Origin: Methanobacteriota archaeon
GTDB lineage: Archaea > Halobacteriota > Syntropharchaeia > DAOWMC01
Length of the DNA stretch: 11,504 bases
Assembly (NCBI GenBank): GCA_030643285.1
Contig: DAOWMC010000012.1
Span: 1 to 11,504, forward strand
Reading direction: 5' to 3'
In this document: positions 1 to 6,734 of the stretch, in pieces
Layout: the number at the start of each line of letters is the position of its first letter
Numbering within the stretch: position 1 is the stretch's first letter
The notes under the pieces: generated by a model
What the model was told of the DNA's origin: nothing
Databases searched by the model: none
What the model saw: the letters and a program-made list of their open reading frames with translations, nothing else
Position numbers and translations under genes: made by a program

Positions 1-213
1 GTTATTTCTCATCCATTCCCAAAAATTAGGCTCGATATAAGTTTCCAAAAATTCTAAAAGCCTTTCCTCTTTTATTTCTCCTCTTGGATCACTTAAAACT
101 AAACGATTTGCTGCAATAGTAGAATTTTCCCCGATTTTTAATGATGCAGGTATAATCATAGCCCGACTAAACCTTCCTATCTTAATATTGCTTCTTTTGG
201 CCTTTATTCCCAT
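1..213 (-). CDS. Small AbrB/SpoVT-like protein, C-terminus cut off by window edge
   Basis: An open frame of 71 codons runs from an ATG at 213 off the left end of the window. The start is well supported: the upstream message reads AAAGGAGGACT (216-226), with GGAGG five bases before the ATG. Residues 11-35 read KIGRFSRAMIIPASLKIG and onward, a basic, short-strand pattern with an R-x-x-x-IIP-x-S-L core. This resembles the swapped-hairpin AbrB/SpoVT DNA-binding fold, often found in antitoxins and small transcription regulators. After it comes an acidic helix (roughly residues 47-71) with EERLLEFLETYIEP and two tryptophans, which may be a dimerisation or partner-binding tail. It is divergent from the unknown gene at 332-937. 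The family call is from pattern only; a gene partner, if any, would lie to the left of the window. Confidence 0.6.
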   Translation of the reverse strand, partial: MGIKAKRSNIKIGRFSRAMIIPASLKIGENSTIAANRLVLSDPRGEIKEERLLEFLETYIEPNFWEWMRNN

Positions 214-322
214 GTAGTCCTCCTTTGTAGAAAATATATACTTAAATACCAGTTAAACCTATAATTAAAAATTGAAAGTCCAAAAAAAGGGCAAAAATCG
301 GAATTTCATAAGTTTTAAATAG
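214..322. promoter_or_regulatory. Divergent promoter region
   Basis: This 109-bp AT-rich gap separates two divergent genes. On the minus strand a TATA-like TTTAATTATAGG (about 259-270) would place the transcript start near 240, giving a short leader that contains the strong GGAGG at 219-223. On the plus strand, CTTAAATACC (241-250) would give a leader of about 55 bases for the 332-937 gene. A second TATA-like stretch, AGTTTTAAAT (311-320), lies too close to that gene's start codons to serve them. Transcript starts are inferred from the usual archaeal spacing of about 26 bases. Confidence 0.45.
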
Positions 323-331
323 GTGGAAAAT

Positions 332-937
332 TTGAGGACAGGTAGAACCCCCCAGATAATCAATAATCAGAAAAGTAGAGTAGCCATCATTAAAGCCTGT
401 GATCAACAGTTAAAAAATTCAAAAAATGGAAAAAATAAGTTAGATATCGCAGAAATAAAAAGAAAAGCAAAAGAATTGGGTGCCATCAGTTTATCAGATT
501 CTAAATCCATAAAAAAGGTGATAGATGGTAATACAGATTTTTTTTATCCGGAATTAGTTAAAACTTCTGGTCGCTTTTATCGAAACGCTTTAGAATTCCA
601 CCCTGTCGCTGAATATAAATGTGCCATACCTTTTGCTGTTTCTACCTCTCACGAAACACTAAACACAACAATCAGTGTGCCAAATCCACCGCCACCTCAG
701 GCCGTTATCTGTTTAAAGGCAGAAGCCGAGGGTGGCGTTATGATACAGGTCGGATATAACAACCGTGATACTAACTTAGGTCAAGGGAGCCCCCATCGTT
801 TTTGTTCAGGGACGGTTCTGCCCGTATGTGGCAAATTCGGAGAGGATATAAATTTAAAAATTGATGGTTTTGGGAAAATCCACAATATTAAAGTAACGAT
901 GTATTCAGGGGATTATGTAAGATCAACTCAGGGCTAA
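332..937 (+). CDS. Hypothetical protein, helical N-half and beta-rich C-half
   Basis: I do not recognise this protein. The frame is open from a GTG at 323. However, that GTG lies inside AGGTGG (321-326), a good ribosome binding site for the TTG at 332 (five-base spacer), so TTG giving 201 aa is my preferred start; the alternative is 204 aa. Residues 1-70 are lysine-rich and look mainly helical (KNKLDIAEIKRKAKELGA). From about residue 85 on it looks like beta strands with turns, including a proline run PNPPPPQ, four cysteines in the C-half, and a closing region with alternating hydrophobic residues (KIHNIKVTMYSG). There is no signal peptide or membrane segment. It is convergent with the recombinase at 983-2209 (45-bp gap). 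That placement and the two-part build fit an element-borne structural or binding protein, but nothing shows a function. Confidence 0.6.
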   Translation: MRTGRTPQIINNQKSRVAIIKACDQQLKNSKNGKNKLDIAEIKRKAKELGAISLSDSKSIKKVIDGNTDFFYPELVKTSGRFYRNALEFHPVAEYKCAIPFAVSTSHETLNTTISVPNPPPPQAVICLKAEAEGGVMIQVGYNNRDTNLGQGSPHRFCSGTVLPVCGKFGEDINLKIDGFGKIHNIKVTMYSGDYVRSTQG

Positions 938-982
938 ATAATAACCGCTTAGTCAAACTTCTTCCTAAATTATCTGATGCGT

Positions 983-2209
983 TCATCTAATTAGAAGTCC
1001 ACGAACTTCTTCCTTTCTTTCATCCTCTATCATATTTTCTATAAACCAGTTCACAGCCTTACCAATTTTATCAACATCCGATAACTTCTCCCTCATACCT
1101 TCTACCTCTTCTATCAGAAAACTTATCATTTTGTCCTTTTCTTCCAAACTTGATTTATACCCAGACATAGCCATTTGGGTATCCCTCAGCGTTTCCTGTA
1201 TCTCTTCAAGGTCACCGCTACCGAAAATCGTTACATATTTTTCACCCTTCAAGTAGTAATTTTTCAACTGTTTCTTTTGGTATTTCCTGTAAACCCAAGT
1301 AAGGTACTGTTCGTGACCCATAAGAGCCTCGGTGATTTCTGTTTTACACCCTAAAGCCAACTGTGACCTAAAAAATTTCCTTAATCCGTGGATACGATAG
1401 GTGAGTCGATTTGTAGATTCATCTTTTTCATAAAGCCCACTCTTCTTTAGTGCATTAGCCCACATTTCTCGTGCAGTCATACCAGAAAACGGAAACAATC
1501 GGTCATCATTTAATTGTTTTTGCTTTGCATTAGCTTTTTCTACCAGACCACGGTTGCGATGTTGAGAACTTTTAAGATAGTCATCACGAACCAGAAGCCA
1601 CTCGTTAATAAACTGTTTAGCCTCCCGTGAAATACAAACATATCTCCTTTCATCTGTTTTTGTGTATTCCCCCCGAATATTAATAACAGGCAAATCATCG
1701 GTTAATGAAATATCGCTAAGCTTAATCTGTAATGCCTCACCGATACGCATACCACTACTTGCAAGCATTAGAATTAATGCAGTGCCTTTCTCGTCAGTAT
1801 GCGATAAAACCTTCTGTAGGTTCTCTTTGGTTACGTCCTGTTCATCAGTCCACCCCAATTTGGCTTTTGGTGTTTTGTGTTTTAATGTCCGTACCTCTGA
1901 TTGCGATAGTTCAATATCATTAAAACGAAGTAACTCCTTAACGGCATTCAACTTAAGTTTAATCGTGCTCGGTGGTGAGCCATCCATACTGACCAAAAAA
2001 CTAATCAGGTCGGTTATGTGTTTTCTATCTTCTGAAAAATACTGCTGGTTAAGCTCTTCATACTTCTTTTTATCTTCTTTTGTTGCCATAGTATTCTGTC
2101 GCACCTTGCAACCATGATAGTGGTCAAAAAACGAATATATTCCACTTCTATATGCTCGGACTGTGCTTATTTTACTATACATTCCTAAAAAATCTTCAAT
2201 TGACTTCAC
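983..2209 (-). CDS. Tyrosine recombinase / integrase, phage-integrase family
   Basis: This is a site-specific recombinase that cuts and rejoins DNA through a covalent phosphotyrosine. The N-terminal SAM-like core-binding domain spans about residues 1-110 (STVRAYRSGIYSFF). The catalytic domain spans about 125-320 and has all expected residues: R155 in SSGMRIGEAL, K184 in EYTKTDERR, H274 and R277 in HGLRKFF, H299 in LMGHEQYLT, and nucleophile Y307 in TWVYRKY. The tail (about 332-408) is acidic and basic in turn and predicted coiled coil, longer than in minimal XerCD-like enzymes. The assigned start is GTG 2209 with no ribosome binding site. A TATA-like TTTATAATA at 2231-2240 on this strand would give a leaderless message from that GTG. 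ATG at 2182 (Met10) is the alternative. It is probably the integrase of an integrated element, or a domesticated remnant of one; the frame is intact. Confidence 0.93.
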   Translation of the reverse strand: MKSIEDFLGMYSKISTVRAYRSGIYSFFDHYHGCKVRQNTMATKEDKKKYEELNQQYFSEDRKHITDLISFLVSMDGSPPSTIKLKLNAVKELLRFNDIELSQSEVRTLKHKTPKAKLGWTDEQDVTKENLQKVLSHTDEKGTALILMLASSGMRIGEALQIKLSDISLTDDLPVINIRGEYTKTDERRYVCISREAKQFINEWLLVRDDYLKSSQHRNRGLVEKANAKQKQLNDDRLFPFSGMTAREMWANALKKSGLYEKDESTNRLTYRIHGLRKFFRSQLALGCKTEITEALMGHEQYLTWVYRKYQKKQLKNYYLKGEKYVTIFGSGDLEEIQETLRDTQMAMSGYKSSLEEKDKMISFLIEEVEGMREKLSDVDKIGKAVNWFIENMIEDERKEEVRGLLIR

Positions 2210-2230
2210 GGTTTATAATTTGTCAACACC

Positions 2231-2240
2231 TATTATAAAG
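2231..2240 (-). promoter_or_regulatory. Putative TATA box of the recombinase gene
   Basis: Read on the minus strand this is CTTTATAATA. Its centre lies about 26 bases before the GTG at 2209, the archaeal TATA-to-start distance, which suggests a leaderless transcript. A second TATA-like AATTATAAACC (about 2211-2221) would instead suit the internal ATG at 2182. Confidence 0.4.
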
Positions 2241-2312
2241 TTAACTAATATAATAGTGGACTATTACTTAATTGGGATTAACATTGACAAAGCTTTTCAA
2301 AAAACCTTTGAT

Positions 2313-2353
2313 GCAAAACCGGTTTTGCCTCAAGTCTTTTTCTAAAAGACTTG
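2313..2353. repeat. Paired palindromes upstream of GxxExxY remnant
   Basis: Two perfect inverted repeats lie side by side. The first is the 16-bp palindrome GCAAAACCGGTTTTGC (2313-2328). The second is a hairpin with 10-bp arms CAAGTCTTTT (2331-2340) and AAAAGACTTG (2344-2353) around a TCT loop. A shorter palindrome AAAGCTTT (2288-2295 region) lies just before them. A similar pair occurs at 2741-2777. They may be part of an intergenic repeat family or flank a mobile insertion; function unknown. Confidence 0.7.
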
Positions 2354-2645
2354 CATATGAAAAATATGAAAAAACTGAGAAGATAATTGGGGCAGCCTAC
2401 AACGTACATAACACACCTGGTTCGGGTTTTTTGGAAAGGGTATACAAAAATTCACTCGCCCTTGAGCGTAGAAGTAAAAAAGCCTATGGCAGCCTATTAT
2501 CATGAGGAAGTCGTTTGTAATTATGTCCTTCTCGAAATTAAAGTCGTAAAAGAATTATCGCAAAGCAACCGGTATCGATGTAGGTATTCTGGTCAACTTT
2601 GGTAGGTCTGTAAGTATAAAACGTCGTATAATGGATAAAAAATAA
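2350..2645 (+). pseudogene. Broken GxxExxY-family protein gene
   Basis: Three pieces of one GxxExxY-family protein (small PDDEXK-nuclease-like proteins, normally about 125 aa) lie in order but in three different frames. Piece 1 (about 2350-2465) reads EKIIGAAYNVHNTPGSGFLE and continues RVYKNSLALE; the signature G-x-x-E-x-x-Y is GFLERVY. Piece 2 (about 2465-2565) reads VEVKKPMAAYYHEEVV, then LLEIKVVKELSQ, matching the E-x-K strand of the nuclease fold. Piece 3 (about 2563-2645) reads ATGIDVGILVNFGRS and ends IKRRIMDKK before TAA. Compared with the family as I know it, residues are missing at both joints and between HEEVV and LLEIK, so there are several small deletions, not one sequencing slip. 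No start codon fits piece 1. The exact left boundary is uncertain. Confidence 0.8.
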
Positions 2646-2661
2646 ATCTGTGAAATCTGTG
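2644..2661. repeat. Short tandem direct repeat
   Basis: The nine-base unit AAATCTGTG occurs twice back to back directly after the stop of the GxxExxY remnant. The rest of 2662-2740 shows no gene or structure that I can support. Confidence 0.5.
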
Positions 2662-2740
2662 TTAATCAGTGTCCTAAAAAGATTGCCGAATTGTCCGATG
2701 ACTATCTATACTGCAACTACCCTCGGCGGAATTTAACATC

Positions 2741-2777
2741 AAAAACGTTTTTTACTAAAACTTTTCCTAAAAGTTTT
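2741..2777 (-). terminator. Hairpin over the stop codon of the PhoU-RCK gene, likely terminator
   Basis: The 9-bp arms AAAACTTTT (2757-2765) and AAAAGTTTT (2769-2777) surround a 3-base loop that contains most of the TAG stop (2767-2769) of the minus-strand gene. Downstream on that strand comes AAAAACGTTTTT (2741-2752), ending in a T run. The pair is well placed to end the three-gene transport transcript. It also resembles the palindrome pair at 2313-2353, so it may be a repeat copy used as a terminator. Confidence 0.5.
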
Positions 2778-3972
2778 TTTTTGAACACATCCCAATCAAC
2801 AGTTTTTCTCCGGATTCCGTACCCTTTACAATAAGTGAATCTCCCGCATCAATAACGGTCTTTGAATCCGGATGATAGATCCATCGATCCTTTCTTCTTA
2901 TTGCAAGGACAAACATACCGGTTTCAGTTTCAAGTTTTAGACTTCCCAAGGTTTTTTTAGCTACATCGGAAGATTTTTTAACATCAACTAAACTGATAAC
3001 CTCGTCTGATTCCCTTACTGCAAGTACAAAAACCGGATGAAGCTCAATATTTCTCAAAACGATATCAGCAATTTCATACGCTGCATCAGATATGATCTCA
3101 GATGAGATACCAAGCGAAAGTAAGCCCCGTAAACAATTTGTATCTTTAACAAGTTTTGCAGATTCGAGTATCAAGGATTCCAGTTGATTTTTCATATTAT
3201 CCATCTGATTTTCCAAAAGCTGGACTTCGTATGCAATATCCTCGCTATGGAAAAGTACTGCCGAGTATGCAAGTCCAACAGCCAGTTCAGATGTATTTTT
3301 CATCTGGATGATAAGGTCTGCTGCATTTTCTAAGGACTCTATCTTGTCTTCTGAATCATAGGTCTTCTTTGAATACTTCTCTGTAGTTGCAAGCTCATAA
3401 AAGATGGGTACGCCTTCATCTGGCCCCTTTGCAAATACAATATCCTCTCTGATCAGCCTTGTGTCCCGGTTTGGGTTGTATATCCATTCTGAACCTCTTC
3501 GTATCGCAATCACTTTCATTCCAGTATCTGTTTTTGTTCTAAGATCACCCAAAGTTTTAGATGCAAATTTAGATCCTGAACTAAGCCTAACTCTGGCAAC
3601 TGTTTCTTCTGCTTCCTGTAAAATTGATTTTAATTCATTGGGAAGTTTAAGTTCTGCTAAAACAATCTTTGAAATATCCCCTGCGGCATTTGACATTTTT
3701 TCAGCCGCTGAAGCAATTTGCAAAATTCCAGAGAGCTTTTCTGCTTCTTCAACTCCTCTTGCACCGAGTATTGCGGCTATCCTTGTATGGTATAAAAGAA
3801 CATCCATACGTTCTTCTAACTTTAAAACCTCTTCGGCAATGTACTCATTTTCAAATAGAACAGCCGAATAACTCAGATCGACCATTAGTTCTGATACGTC
3901 CTTCATCTCCTTAAGCAAGTCCTTTACACTTTCAGGATGGTACTTTATCTCTTTTTGATCTTTTCGACTCAT
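2767..3972 (-). CDS. Tandem PhoU-like/RCK_C (TrkA-C) regulatory protein
   Basis: This soluble protein of 401 aa is built from two copies of the same unit. Copy 1 has a helical PhoU-like domain (about 14-125; SELMVDLSYSAVLFENEYIA) and an RCK_C domain (about 138-190; KTLGDLRTKTDTGMKVIAIRR). Copy 2 has the same order (about 216-320, SELAVGLAYSAVLFHSEDIA; about 338-392, KTLGSLKLETETGMFVLAIRR). RCK_C domains bind small ligands or ions and gate transport proteins. This architecture matches the archaeal family of PhoU plus TrkA_C proteins (COG3273 as I recall). No membrane segment or signal peptide is seen. Its ATG overlaps the stop of the upstream half-MgtE gene by four bases (ATGA, 3969-3972), so it is translationally coupled. 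I infer that it senses a ligand and controls the two membrane partners, in place of the missing MgtE N and CBS domains. Ligand unknown. Confidence 0.88.
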   Translation of the reverse strand: MSRKDQKEIKYHPESVKDLLKEMKDVSELMVDLSYSAVLFENEYIAEEVLKLEERMDVLLYHTRIAAILGARGVEEAEKLSGILQIASAAEKMSNAAGDISKIVLAELKLPNELKSILQEAEETVARVRLSSGSKFASKTLGDLRTKTDTGMKVIAIRRGSEWIYNPNRDTRLIREDIVFAKGPDEGVPIFYELATTEKYSKKTYDSEDKIESLENAADLIIQMKNTSELAVGLAYSAVLFHSEDIAYEVQLLENQMDNMKNQLESLILESAKLVKDTNCLRGLLSLGISSEIISDAAYEIADIVLRNIELHPVFVLAVRESDEVISLVDVKKSSDVAKKTLGSLKLETETGMFVLAIRRKDRWIYHPDSKTVIDAGDSLIVKGTESGEKLLIGMCSKKNF

Positions 3973-4538
3973 ATCAACCCAACCAGATGCACCACTAAAA
4001 ATATGCAGGATATTCCAACCAGATCTCCAACTGTTGTGATTATTGGAATTACAGTATTGTCAGGATCCATTCCAAATCTATGCGATAGCAATGCTATTAC
4101 AATTGTCATACCAAATATTATAAACACCTGTATAAACCCCGAAATAGTACTGATCCCGACCAATTTAAATAACCCGATATTGATGTCAGTGTTCAACGAT
4201 AGGCTCACCAACCACACAGTTGTTCCAATTAATATACATGTCGTAATTGCTATTAAAAATGATGCAATTAAACTGTTTTCTATGACTTCTCCCCTCTCGA
4301 ACTTAGAATCGATTAAACCAAGATGGAGAGCCGATGATAGCCTTGCACCAAGAATGCTTCCGCAATCCCCACCCACTTTAATGAGTGGCGGAATTAGAAT
4401 TAGTAAAACAGGTAGATTTGAGGTTAATATATCCTCATTTGCATGCATGATCTGCCCTGAAAATATACTTATCAGCGCCGTTAGCATAAGGATGGGCATG
4501 CTATTTTTAACGATCTTTTTTACAGTATAGAAAGCCAT
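3969..4538 (-). CDS. MgtE/SLC41-type half transporter, second gene
   Basis: This 189 aa integral membrane protein corresponds to the transmembrane domain of the MgtE magnesium/divalent cation family alone, with about five hydrophobic segments. Family signatures visible are GGDCGSILGARLSSALHLGL (residues 56-75) and HRFGMDPDNTVIPIITTVGD (153-172), with the acidic residues D158, D160 and D172 that line the pore in this family. It lacks the N and CBS domains that in bacterial MgtE shut the pore when internal magnesium is high. It starts at ATG 4538, overlapping the end of the upstream paralogue by 19 bases, with GGTGAT before the ATG as a weak ribosome binding site. It overlaps the downstream PhoU-RCK gene by 4 bases. 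It probably pairs with the 4520-5143 product to form a transporter. Substrate Mg2+ is inferred from the family only. Confidence 0.88.
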   Translation of the reverse strand: MAFYTVKKIVKNSMPILMLTALISIFSGQIMHANEDILTSNLPVLLILIPPLIKVGGDCGSILGARLSSALHLGLIDSKFERGEVIENSLIASFLIAITTCILIGTTVWLVSLSLNTDINIGLFKLVGISTISGFIQVFIIFGMTIVIALLSHRFGMDPDNTVIPIITTVGDLVGISCIFLVVHLVGLI

Positions 4539-5143
4539 ATCACCAACTTTGCCCCTGCCAGTATGCTGAGCATCGTAACTATATCTCCAATCGTGCCAAG
4601 TGCAGGCGTAACCACGTTATCGGGATCTATCCCGAACCTGAACATTGCAGTTGCCAAAATAGCGGCTACACCTGCTAATATTATCCCTGATGCCAGCCCT
4701 GCTATTACAGCAATCAAAACAAGAACCATAGGACCTTCCTGGCTTTGTAGCCCAAGAAAAACAGATAAGTAATGGCCTGCCAATCCCAAAACAACAGCCA
4801 TTATAAAACTGAGCGTTAGAGAGGCAGCTATGTTATTTATAAGCTCTGGATTCCGCTCGATTTTTGTGATTAGACCCATATGTATTGCAGAGCCCAATCG
4901 AGAGCCTAAGGCGCAGGATATATTACCCCGCATACCCATTACCGCAGGCACTATAACAAGTAAACCAACAATCGATTCGATTTCATCTATCATCCCAAAT
5001 AATATTAAACCGGAAAGTATACCCCCAAAAGCACATATAATCTCAAACGGAAGCGCCTCTTTAATAATAGAGCGTACACTGGCATATTCTTCTATGTACT
5101 CCCCCACGTATTCGGGGGTTACGTCCACTGGCTCTTCTGACAT
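4520..5143 (-). CDS. MgtE/SLC41-type half transporter, first gene of operon
   Basis: This is a membrane protein with the MgtE transmembrane domain and a short acidic N-terminal tail (EEPVDVTPEYVGEYIEEY). Family motifs are PAVMGMRGNISCALGSRLGS and FRFGIDPDNVVTPALGTIGD; its DPD and GD acidic residues match those of the following gene. I chose ATG 5143 (207 aa). The frame extends to an ATG at 5215 (231 aa), but that would leave only 16 bp to the divergent start at 5232 and no room for a promoter, and the extra residues are not MgtE-like. AGGT lies six bases before the ATG at 5143. A TATA-like ATTTATATG (about 5198-5206 on this strand) would give a leader of some 30 bases. It leads a three-gene operon with the second half transporter and the PhoU-RCK protein. 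It is a divergent paralogue of the second gene. Confidence 0.87.
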   Translation of the reverse strand: MSEEPVDVTPEYVGEYIEEYASVRSIIKEALPFEIICAFGGILSGLILFGMIDEIESIVGLLVIVPAVMGMRGNISCALGSRLGSAIHMGLITKIERNPELINNIAASLTLSFIMAVVLGLAGHYLSVFLGLQSQEGPMVLVLIAVIAGLASGIILAGVAAILATAMFRFGIDPDNVVTPALGTIGDIVTMLSILAGAKLVIWLSIL

Positions 5144-5196
5144 ATCACAACCTATGTAATCACTGACATCTATATAATGCATATTGAAAAAGAAAA

Positions 5197-5206
5197 CATA
5201 TAAATC
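5197..5206 (+). promoter_or_regulatory. TATA box for ChlI-like gene, possibly shared with divergent operon
   Basis: CATATAAATC (TATAAA at 5199-5204) is centred about 30 bases before the ATG at 5232, which has no ribosome binding site (TTTTAAATG), so a leaderless or near-leaderless transcript is likely. The reverse complement is also TATA-like and sits suitably for the minus-strand transport operon. The two units could therefore compete for one site or be co-controlled. Confidence 0.45.
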
Positions 5207-5231
5207 ATTCCACACCGTTTATACCTTTTAA

Positions 5232-6734
5232 ATGTTAGGAATAAAGGACTTTGATCTATCTGAGTATAAACCAACACCAGTCATATATGAATTAAGACAA
5301 TCAATTTTACAAAAATTAAAAGAAAACGAAGAGATACTTCCCGACATAGATGGAAGAGAAGAGACAAAAAGAGATGTCATACGTGCGATTCTTTCAGGTG
5401 CAAACCCATATCTGGTATCTGAAGAGGGTACCGGAAAAACAAGGCTTGCAAAATCCCTGACAAAGCTTCTGTCACCTGTACCGGTTATAAAAGGTTGCCC
5501 GTATCACGATGATCCGAAATGGGGAAAAGACCTGTTGTGCCCGAGATGTGCTGAATCGGAAAATCCTGCAGAGGAGTTTGGAATTGATTTTATAAGCGGA
5601 AAAGACCGTTTTTCCCGCATTCAAGGAAATGAGTACACCAATTATGCAAAGATCCTGGGAGTGAAAGATATTCAGGTGATCAGGGAAGGAAGAAGTCCAA
5701 CTGATCCAAGGGCTTTTACAGGGACCGGGGTTTTTCATGGGAACCGTGGAATACTCTTTGTTGCCGACCTCCCTTTAATCCCTACAAACGTCCAGGTTCT
5801 TTTTCACCCGATTTTAGAGGAAAGGAAGGTTATATTAGAGGAATACAACATAGAACGCCCAATTGATTTTCTACTGATAGCAACCGGAAATCCGGAAGGA
5901 TTTTCACATGTTAACAAGATCCCAAGGCCACTTTTAGACCGTTTGGAATTAATTCATATGAACCTCCCGGAAAAGGATATTGGAATGAAGGTTATGCTTA
6001 AAGAGAAGTCGGAATTTAGGCTAAACGGACAAAAAACGAGTGAAAGTCCTAAAAAAGATATATTCCGGCCAGATTATTCCTTGCTTGAAAGAAATGTTGC
6101 AGCACCTTGGTGGATTGTTGACGTGGTTGTAAAAAGTGTCAGGGAGACAAGGGAAAGTGTCAACCTTGATAAAGGTGCAAGTATCAGAGGCATATATAAA
6201 GCGATAGATCACACCTATGCCACCGCGGAGATGGAGGGTAGACATGTAGCTAACCTTAAGGATGCCTGTGATGGATTAAAACTTGCACTCCGTGGCAGGA
6301 TTAAAATACGTGCCGATTTGATTGGTTTTGGTGAAAGCCCAAAAGAATCATTTGAGCGATCTGATAAAATCGTAGAAGGCGTGGTAGGATACATTACTGC
6401 AAAAATTGGCGAGCAGATTGAGATTGGTGAGGAAGTTTCAAAGGAGATAAACACTTTTCTTCCAATGGGTGAAATAGGTATTCTAAACAATTACCCAAAT
6501 CTAAAAAACATGGTTTTACAGATGTGTGAACTTGATTCAAAAAGAGATCAAAAAGAGGTTATAAATAGGGCTGAAAAAATGCTGTTTTACAATCCGGACG
6601 AAGTGGATGCGGTTGCCTTTTCCGAGTATTATTACTCTGCCATAGAGATGATTATAAATTTTGGAGTCCACAAAGGATTGGTTGAAGAGGATGTGGCAAA
6701 AAAGGTTGTTTTTATTCCGGAACGTTTTACATAA
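5232..6734 (+). CDS. Magnesium-chelatase (ChlI)-like AAA+ ATPase with altered Walker motifs
   Basis: This is a 500 aa cytosolic AAA+ protein. The ATPase core spans about 36-245: Walker A VSEEGTGKTRLAKSL (62-76), a Cys/His cluster C89, H92, C103, C106 in an insertion (GCPYHDDP, LLCPRCAES), the Walker B position GILFVADLP (173-181), sensor-1 LLIATGNPEG (214-223) and RPLLDRLEL (232-240). A conserved-looking GASIRG (315-320) could hold a sensor-2 Arg. The C-terminal part (about 320-500) is helical and not recognised. Order and spacing match the ChlI/BchI and MoxR-like group. Two points are odd: Walker A has Ser63 where Gly is usual, and Walker B reads V-A-D where V-D-E is usual, so hydrolysis may be weak or lost. 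It is divergent from the MgtE-type operon; no cytosolic ChlD-like VWA partner is in the window. The family call is firm, the function is not known. Confidence 0.85.
   Translation: MLGIKDFDLSEYKPTPVIYELRQSILQKLKENEEILPDIDGREETKRDVIRAILSGANPYLVSEEGTGKTRLAKSLTKLLSPVPVIKGCPYHDDPKWGKDLLCPRCAESENPAEEFGIDFISGKDRFSRIQGNEYTNYAKILGVKDIQVIREGRSPTDPRAFTGTGVFHGNRGILFVADLPLIPTNVQVLFHPILEERKVILEEYNIERPIDFLLIATGNPEGFSHVNKIPRPLLDRLELIHMNLPEKDIGMKVMLKEKSEFRLNGQKTSESPKKDIFRPDYSLLERNVAAPWWIVDVVVKSVRETRESVNLDKGASIRGIYKAIDHTYATAEMEGRHVANLKDACDGLKLALRGRIKIRADLIGFGESPKESFERSDKIVEGVVGYITAKIGEQIEIGEEVSKEINTFLPMGEIGILNNYPNLKNMVLQMCELDSKRDQKEVINRAEKMLFYNPDEVDAVAFSEYYYSAIEMIINFGVHKGLVEEDVAKKVVFIPERFT

Noticed and set aside
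1662..2117. Plus-strand open frame over the recombinase gene
   Set aside because: The minus strand codes the catalytic Arg and Lys region of the recombinase; the plus reading is a shadow.
2210..2766. Possible tRNA remnant, attachment site or CRISPR repeats in the largest gap
   Set aside because: No tRNA arms, no CCA-type end, no regularly spaced repeats; only the palindromes, the 9-base tandem repeat and the GxxExxY remnant are present.
3937..4530. Long plus-strand open frame antisense to the second half-MgtE gene
   Set aside because: It mirrors the membrane gene almost exactly, has no promoter or ribosome binding site, and its composition is what an antisense reading of hydrophobic codons gives. 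The minus strand carries clear MgtE motifs.
5101..5118. CCCCC/GGGGG inverted repeat near the start of the first half-MgtE gene
   Set aside because: The arms are only five bases, lie inside codons for TPEYVGE, and have an eight-base loop; likely chance from Pro and Gly codons.
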